From the NCBI GenBank assembly GCA_028290325.1, contig JAQGJY010000176.1:1-8442 (forward strand): a stretch of 8,442 nt of DNA, written 5' to 3'. The notes beneath the pieces were generated by a model that worked only from the letters and a program-made list of their open reading frames with translations, searched no databases and was not told the DNA's origin. Positions 4,807 through 8,442 of this stretch are shown piece after piece; the first letter of the stretch is position 1, and each line of letters begins with the position of its first letter. The translations under genes and the position numbers were made by a program. The DNA is from Tardiphaga sp. Lineage in GTDB: Bacteria > Pseudomonadota > Alphaproteobacteria > Rhizobiales > Xanthobacteraceae.

Positions 4807-6621
4807 TCAGTCGTCGCTGTCGTCATCCGGATTGTCGGGAATGTCGCCGCCGGCAGCGTCGTCCTGCTGGTCCAGTTCGATTTTGCGAACCTCGACCACC
4901 TTCGCGCCGGGAAATTTCGCCAGCACTTCGCGGACGCGCGGATCGGCCTCGGCCTCCGAATAGCGCCGGTTCTTCGCCGCCTCGGCCTGAGACCGCAACG
5001 TCGGCTCGCCCTGTTCGTTGGAAACGATGACGCTCCAGCGCCGGCCGGTCCATTGTTCGAGTTTTCGCGACAGGTCATTGATCAACGTCCGCGCCGCGCT
5101 GCGCTCCATCGCGACTTCGAGCCGGCCGTCCTCGATCTTGACGAGCCGCACGTCGGCTTCGAGCGCCGCGCGTGTGAGCACGTCGCGCTTCTCGGTCGCC
5201 AGCGCGACCAGTTCGGGAAACGTCGTGATCCGCAACACCGGCGCGGCGGGCGCTTGCTGTGTCGCCGGCTGCGGCTTCGCCATCGTCTCGGCCTGGCCGC
5301 GCGACAACGCCGCCCGCGGCGCGGATGAGCCGATCGCCGGCATCGATGACGACGACGTGGCCGACACGCCTGGCGTGCCGCGCGACACCGGCGGGCCACC
5401 GCTCCCGATCATCGGCGTGGTGCCGCCGCCACTCTGGTCGAGCATCCTCAGCGCTTCGTCGGGCGTCGGCAAATCGGCAACGTATGCGATCCGCACCAGC
5501 ACCATTTCGGCGGCGGCGGCGGGCCGCGTCGCGCCTTGCACCTCGGTGATGCCCTTGAGCAGCATCTGCCACATCCGTGACAGCACGCGCATCGACAGGC
5601 TCGACGCGAATTCCCGCGCCCGCAGGCGTTCGGTCTCGCCGAACGCAACATTGTCGGCCGTCGCCGGCACGACCTTCACCCGGGTGACGAAATTGACGAA
5701 TTCGGCGAGGTCGCTGAGCACCACGACCGGATCGGCGCCGGTATTGTATTGCTCGCGGAATTCGTTGAAAGCCGCCGCGATATCGCCGCGCGCCAGCGAG
5801 TCGAACAGATCGATCACCCGCGTGCGATCGGCAAGGCCGAGCATTTGCCGCACCGCATCCGCGCGCACCACGCCCGCCGCATGCGCGATGGCCTGATCGA
5901 ACAGCGAGAGCGAGTCCCGCACCGAGCCTTCCGCCGCGCGGGCGATGATGCCGAGCGCCTCGGGTTCGGCCTCGACGTTTTCCTTGGTGGCGATGCCGGC
6001 CAGATGCGCCATCAGCACGTCGGCGTCGACGCGTCGCAAATCGAAACGCTGGCAGCGCGACAGCACCGTGACCGGCACCTTGCGAATTTCGGTGGTCGCA
6101 AACACGAACTTGGCGTGCTCCGGCGGTTCCTCCAGTGTCTTGAGGAAGGCGTTGAACGCCGCCGTCGAAAGCATGTGAACTTCGTCGATGATATAGACCT
6201 TGTAGCGCGCGCTCGACGGCGCGTAGCGCACGCTGTCGTTGATCGCGCGCACGTCATCGACGCCGGTATGCGACGCGGCATCCATTTCCAGAATGTCGAT
6301 GTGCCGGCTTTCCATGATCGCCTGACAATGCACGCCGAGTTCCGGCATCCGCGTCGTCGGCCTATCGACGAGGCCGTCTTTGGACTGATAGTTCAGCGCG
6401 CGGGCGAGAATGCGGGCGGTGGTCGTCTTGCCGACGCCGCGCACGCCGGTCAGGATCCACGCTTGCGGAATCCGGCCGGTCTCGAAAGCATTGGAGACGG
6501 TGCGGACCACCGCGTCCTGACCGATCAGATCGTCGAATGAGGTCGGCCGATATTTGCGCGCCAGCACCCGATAGGGCGCGGCGGCGGTCTCGATCGCAGA
6601 AGCTGGAACGGCGTCGGTCAT
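4807..6621 (-). CDS. dnaX: DNA polymerase III subunit tau (and gamma), DnaX
   Basis: DnaX is the ATPase motor of the clamp loader, opening and loading the sliding clamp and tethering polymerase cores at the fork. The 604-residue protein shows an N-terminal AAA+ module: RKYRPTSFDDLIGQ (22–35), Walker A GVRGVGKTTTA (59–69), Walker B YIIDEVHML (143–151), sensor 1 FVFATTE (172–178) and the SRC arginine-finger motif (188–190). A collar domain lies at about 250–380, a flexible Gly/Ser/Pro/Ala linker at about 395–462, and a C-terminal tau domain at 463–580 that should bind the polymerase alpha subunit. It ends in a very acidic tail (DNPDDDSDD). Unusually, of the zinc-module cysteines between Walker A and B only Cys99 remains. 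I see no A-rich slippery site for a shorter gamma form. The ATG at 6621 is chosen because the open frame upstream runs through the SRP RNA gene and lacks family residues. Its Shine–Dalgarno is modest (GGAT). ybaB follows after 26 bases. Confidence 0.97.
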   Translation of the reverse strand: MTDAVPASAIETAAAPYRVLARKYRPTSFDDLIGQDAVVRTVSNAFETGRIPQAWILTGVRGVGKTTTARILARALNYQSKDGLVDRPTTRMPELGVHCQAIMESRHIDILEMDAASHTGVDDVRAINDSVRYAPSSARYKVYIIDEVHMLSTAAFNAFLKTLEEPPEHAKFVFATTEIRKVPVTVLSRCQRFDLRRVDADVLMAHLAGIATKENVEAEPEALGIIARAAEGSVRDSLSLFDQAIAHAAGVVRADAVRQMLGLADRTRVIDLFDSLARGDIAAAFNEFREQYNTGADPVVVLSDLAEFVNFVTRVKVVPATADNVAFGETERLRAREFASSLSMRVLSRMWQMLLKGITEVQGATRPAAAAEMVLVRIAYVADLPTPDEALRMLDQSGGGTTPMIGSGGPPVSRGTPGVSATSSSSMPAIGSSAPRAALSRGQAETMAKPQPATQQAPAAPVLRITTFPELVALATEKRDVLTRAALEADVRLVKIEDGRLEVAMERSAARTLINDLSRKLEQWTGRRWSVIVSNEQGEPTLRSQAEAAKNRRYSEAEADPRVREVLAKFPGAKVVEVRKIELDQQDDAAGGDIPDNPDDDSDD

Positions 6622-6703
6622 CAAGCATCCGCGTTGTGTTGAGTCCCGGAAGCGGACCGAGGGCGTCTTGAGCAACGTGCTGAACGCGCACGACAAACGA
6701 AAG

Positions 6704-6801
6704 TAGGAGACTGACGAGCGACCCGATCCGGACCTCGTTAGGGCTGCTTCCTTCCGGACCTGACCCGGTTGGCGAGAGGCTCGTCCACCGCCAATCTCCC
6801 G
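6704..6801 (-). ncRNA. ffs: Small bacterial SRP RNA (4.5S RNA)
   Basis: This is the RNA scaffold of the signal recognition particle, which binds Ffh and targets nascent membrane and secreted proteins to FtsY. On the minus strand it carries the near-invariant domain IV, GTCAGGTCCGGAAGGAAGCA, with its GGAA tetraloop and symmetric internal loop. The ends pair: GGAGATT (6799–6793) with AGTCTCC (6712–6706), one G–U included, and GACGAGC further in with GCTCGTC (6719–6713). Together they give the expected single hairpin of about 98 bases, the usual length of the small SRP RNA. Exact ends are approximate. A T-rich stretch (TACTTTCGTTT) follows the closing stem and may end transcription. It lies 82 bases upstream of the dnaX ATG on the same strand. 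Confidence 0.95.
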
Positions 6802-6807
6802 GCGCTT

Positions 6808-6836
6808 ATTTGGGGCCAAAAGACCGGGAAAGCAAG
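6808..6836 (-). promoter_or_regulatory. ffs: Weak promoter candidate for ffs
   Basis: The minus strand has CTTGCT (6836–6831) and CCAAAT (6813–6808) 17 bases apart, with the −10-like box ending about seven bases before the predicted RNA 5' end. Position and spacing are right for an ffs promoter. The boxes match the consensus only partly, so confidence is low. Confidence 0.28.
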
Positions 6837-7075
6837 CGCGTCGTGGCGCCGCTTGGCGCGGCGCACAAAATCTCGGTCGCTCTGAAAACACCAATCAAGT
6901 CAAGGCTTGAGGCATGATTTCCACCGTGCGAGAGGGCGCCAGGAGCGATCCCATCGGCGCGCCCGCGATCGTCGCCGACCTGAACTTCAAAAATGGACTT
7001 TGACCCGACGAGCCGCTTTCGCGAATGACGGCGGCTTGTTAAGACGGATCACCCTGCGGTCGCGCGGGTCATCGC

Positions 7076-7101
7076 AAAAAGAGCCCGTCGATCGAACGGG
7101 C
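7076..7101 (-). terminator. Intrinsic-terminator-like hairpin, minus-strand orientation
   Basis: GCCCGT (7101–7096 on the minus strand) pairs perfectly with ACGGGC (7088–7083) around a 7-base loop. It is followed at once by TCTTTTT (7082–7076), the layout of a Rho-independent terminator on the minus strand. No minus-strand gene is evident upstream of it, since HIT and nudC are on the plus strand. It may stop antisense transcription heading towards ffs–dnaX. On the plus strand it is a hairpin ending 15 bases before the HIT start codon. Confidence 0.45.
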
Positions 7102-7116
7102 CGTCTGGACAGCCAC

Positions 7117-7533
7117 ATGCCCGCCGACTGGTCGCTCAACCCTCAGCTTCAAAAAGACACCATCGACATCGGCGACCTCCCTCTGTGCAAGGTGCTGGTG
7201 ATCAAGGACGCCAACTATCCGTGGCTGCTGCTGGTGCCGCGCCGCGCCGAGGTCACCGAGATCATCGATCTCGACGAGGTCGCGCAGGCGCAGCTGATGA
7301 CGGAAATCAATCGCGTTGCCCGCGCGCTCAAGGACGTCACGACATGCGACAAGCTGAACATCGCGGCGCTCGGCAATGCGGTGCCGCAACTGCACGTCCA
7401 CATCATCGCGCGGCGCACCACCGATGCCGCATGGCCGCGCCCGGTCTGGGGCGTGGTCGGGGCCGTCCCGCACGACGCGCAGGAGGTGCAGGCCTTCATC
7501 AGCGCGTTGCGCCGCAAGATCTGGCTGGGTTGA
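7117..7533 (+). CDS. HIT (histidine triad) family nucleotide-binding protein
   Basis: HIT proteins bind nucleotides and usually hydrolyse or transfer at the alpha-phosphate of nucleotide conjugates such as Ap4A or AMP-lysine. The 138-residue product fits the family in size. It has DANYPWLLLVPRR (31–43), the strand pair before the helix; a long helix at about 53–73; and the motif region NAVPQLHVHIIAR (87–99). Aligned to the usual PHLHxHVI, the first triad His is Gln91, while the catalytic His93 and the last His95 are kept. The following AAWPRPVWG (104–112) is typical of a proteobacterial HIT subfamily as I remember it. The ATG at 7117 is chosen because the protein from here is a full HIT domain; the Shine–Dalgarno is weak (TGGA). 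Its stop lies four bases before nudC, so the two are probably one operon with related substrates. The exact substrate cannot be told. Confidence 0.9.
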   Translation: MPADWSLNPQLQKDTIDIGDLPLCKVLVIKDANYPWLLLVPRRAEVTEIIDLDEVAQAQLMTEINRVARALKDVTTCDKLNIAALGNAVPQLHVHIIARRTTDAAWPRPVWGVVGAVPHDAQEVQAFISALRRKIWLG

Positions 7534-7537
7534 CAAC

Positions 7538-8442
7538 ATGAGCACGCAAACCGCCTTTCCGTTGGGGCAACCCGCTTTCGTCACCGACATCCTCGACCGC
7601 GCGGCGCATCTGCGCGGCGATGACGACAAGCTGTTCGCGCTGGAAGGCCATCGCGCCGCCCGCGCTTACGTCATCTATCGCGACTCGCTCGTGGTGAAGC
7701 AGGAGGAGGGCGGTCCGCGCGCGCTGCTGACGCTCGATGAAGCGCGGAAATACGGTGCCAATCCGGGCACGATCTTTCTTGGCCTGCGCGATGACGCGCC
7801 GGTGTTCGGCATGGGCATTCCACCGGACGCCGTCGAGAAGCTGATGACGCGCACCGATGTCGCCGTCTCCGAATTGCGGGGCATGGCGATGCAGGGCGCG
7901 CTGCCGCCGCAGCAACTCTCCGCGATCGCCGCCGCGAAGTCGCTGGTGAGCTGGCATCAGCGGCACGGCTTCTGCGCCAATTGCGGCACCCGCACGCGGA
8001 TGAGCCAGGGCGGCTGGAAACGCGATTGCCCGTCCTGCAAGGCCGAGCATTTTCCGCGCACCGATCCCGTCGTTATCATGCTGGTCACCCACGGCGATCG
8101 TTGCCTGATGGGGCGGCAGAAACAGTTTCCGCCGGGCATGTATTCGTGCCTCGCCGGCTTCGTCGAGATCGCCGAGACGATCGAGGACGCGGTGCGCCGC
8201 GAGATTCTTGAGGAGAGCGGCATCCATTGCGGCGAGGTCACCTATTACATGACGCAGCCGTGGCCCTATCCGTCGTCGCTGATGATCGGCTGCACGGCGG
8301 AAGCGACGGACGAGACGATCACCGTCGATCTGACCGAACTGGAAGACGCGCGCTGGTTCGATCGCGACGAAGCGATGCTGTTGTTGAACCGAAACCATCC
8401 TGACGGGTTGACCGGGCCGCATCCGTTCGCCATCGCGCATCA
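7538..8442 (+). CDS. nudC: NADH pyrophosphatase / NAD-cap decapping Nudix hydrolase NudC, extreme C-terminus cut by window edge
   Basis: NudC hydrolyses NAD(H) to NMN(H) + AMP and, in the characterised E. coli enzyme, removes NAD caps from RNA. I translated 301 codons from the ATG at 7538, running off the right edge. Its domains are an N-terminal domain (about 1–135); a zinc ribbon with Cys146-x2-Cys149 and Cys164-x2-Cys167; and a Nudix domain with a complete Nudix box from Gly207 to Ile229, including Glu213, Arg221-Glu222 and Glu225-Glu226. The NADH pyrophosphatase signature TQPWPYPSS (239–247; the usual form is SQPWPFPxS) separates NudC from other Nudix enzymes. Alphaproteobacterial members are about 310–320 residues, so only a short tail is missing. 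The start lies four bases after the HIT stop, with only weak Shine–Dalgarno character, suggesting translational coupling. Confidence 0.95.
   Translation, partial: MSTQTAFPLGQPAFVTDILDRAAHLRGDDDKLFALEGHRAARAYVIYRDSLVVKQEEGGPRALLTLDEARKYGANPGTIFLGLRDDAPVFGMGIPPDAVEKLMTRTDVAVSELRGMAMQGALPPQQLSAIAAAKSLVSWHQRHGFCANCGTRTRMSQGGWKRDCPSCKAEHFPRTDPVVIMLVTHGDRCLMGRQKQFPPGMYSCLAGFVEIAETIEDAVRREILEESGIHCGEVTYYMTQPWPYPSSLMIGCTAEATDETITVDLTELEDARWFDRDEAMLLLNRNHPDGLTGPHPFAIAH

Larger units (their letters stand above)
6802..7116. other. Divergent non-coding region between ffs and the HIT gene
   Basis: No gene is called in these 315 bases. An open frame extends upstream of the HIT ATG to about 6907, but it starts at TTG, is Arg-rich with no recognisable family character, and is not needed for the HIT fold. 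The region should hold the promoters for ffs (minus) and HIT–nudC (plus). It contains a GC-rich hairpin, GCGCCGC (6846–6852) with GCGGCGC (6858–6864). It also has a nested inverted repeat, TCAAG (6900–6904) with CTTGA (6906–6910), inside AATCA (6893–6897) with TGATT (6915–6919). A terminator-like hairpin lies at 7076–7101. A TTGACC at 7000–7005 could be a −35 box for HIT but lacks a good −10. Confidence 0.6.

Noticed and set aside
6622..6894. N-terminal extension of dnaX by 91 codons
   Set aside because: It reads through the SRP RNA gene, has no DnaX family character, and family proteins begin close to the ATG at 6621.
6907..7116. Upstream extension of the HIT protein from a TTG
   Set aside because: The segment is Arg-rich and unlike HIT N-termini. 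The 138-residue form from 7117 is already a complete domain.
7499..8440. Long (313-codon) open frame on the minus strand opposite nudC
   Set aside because: It mirrors the nudC frame in GC-rich DNA, is Arg/His/Asp-rich with no motif, and nudC is unmistakable. I treat it as a chance shadow.

Overview
This is a compact stretch of housekeeping chromosome from a GC-rich alphaproteobacterium. The protein sequences and the neighbourhood (SRP RNA, dnaX, ybaB and recR, with a divergent HIT–nudC pair) fit the Bradyrhizobiaceae/Nitrobacteraceae (Bradyrhizobium, Rhodopseudomonas, Afipia and relatives). That placement comes from remembered family features, not from a search. I see no insertion sequence, phage gene, CRISPR array, tRNA or sign of recent transfer.

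Layout. On the minus strand, read from high to low coordinates, lie: a small SRP RNA (ffs, about 6801–6704); dnaX (6621–4807), the tau clamp-loader subunit of DNA polymerase III; ybaB/ebfC (4780–4460), a nucleoid-associated protein; recR (4353–3748), a recombination mediator; a small secreted protein of unknown function (3623–3174); a D-alanyl-D-alanine carboxypeptidase of peptidase family S11 with a long Lys/Ala/Pro-rich tail (2993–1512); and fadD, long-chain acyl-CoA synthetase (1337 to beyond position 1, so its C-terminus is missing). On the plus strand, diverging from ffs, lie a HIT-family protein (7117–7533) and, four bases later, nudC, an NADH pyrophosphatase (7538 to beyond 8442, missing only its extreme C-terminus).

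How they work together. ffs supplies the RNA of the signal recognition particle. dnaX–ybaB–recR is a widespread replication and repair cluster. The secreted protein and the carboxypeptidase act outside the cytoplasmic membrane, the latter on peptidoglycan. fadD activates fatty acids. HIT and NudC are both nucleotide-phosphate enzymes and look co-transcribed.

No clearly undescribed system stands out. Points worth a second look are: a perfect DnaA box overlapping a possible −10 element seven bases before the recR start, where no Shine–Dalgarno is visible and a leaderless start is possible; a DnaX that has lost three of its four zinc-module cysteines; a HIT protein with Gln in place of the first motif His; the repeat-built basic tail on the carboxypeptidase; a perfect palindrome in the fadD leader; and a terminator-like hairpin on the minus strand just upstream of the HIT gene with no evident gene to terminate.
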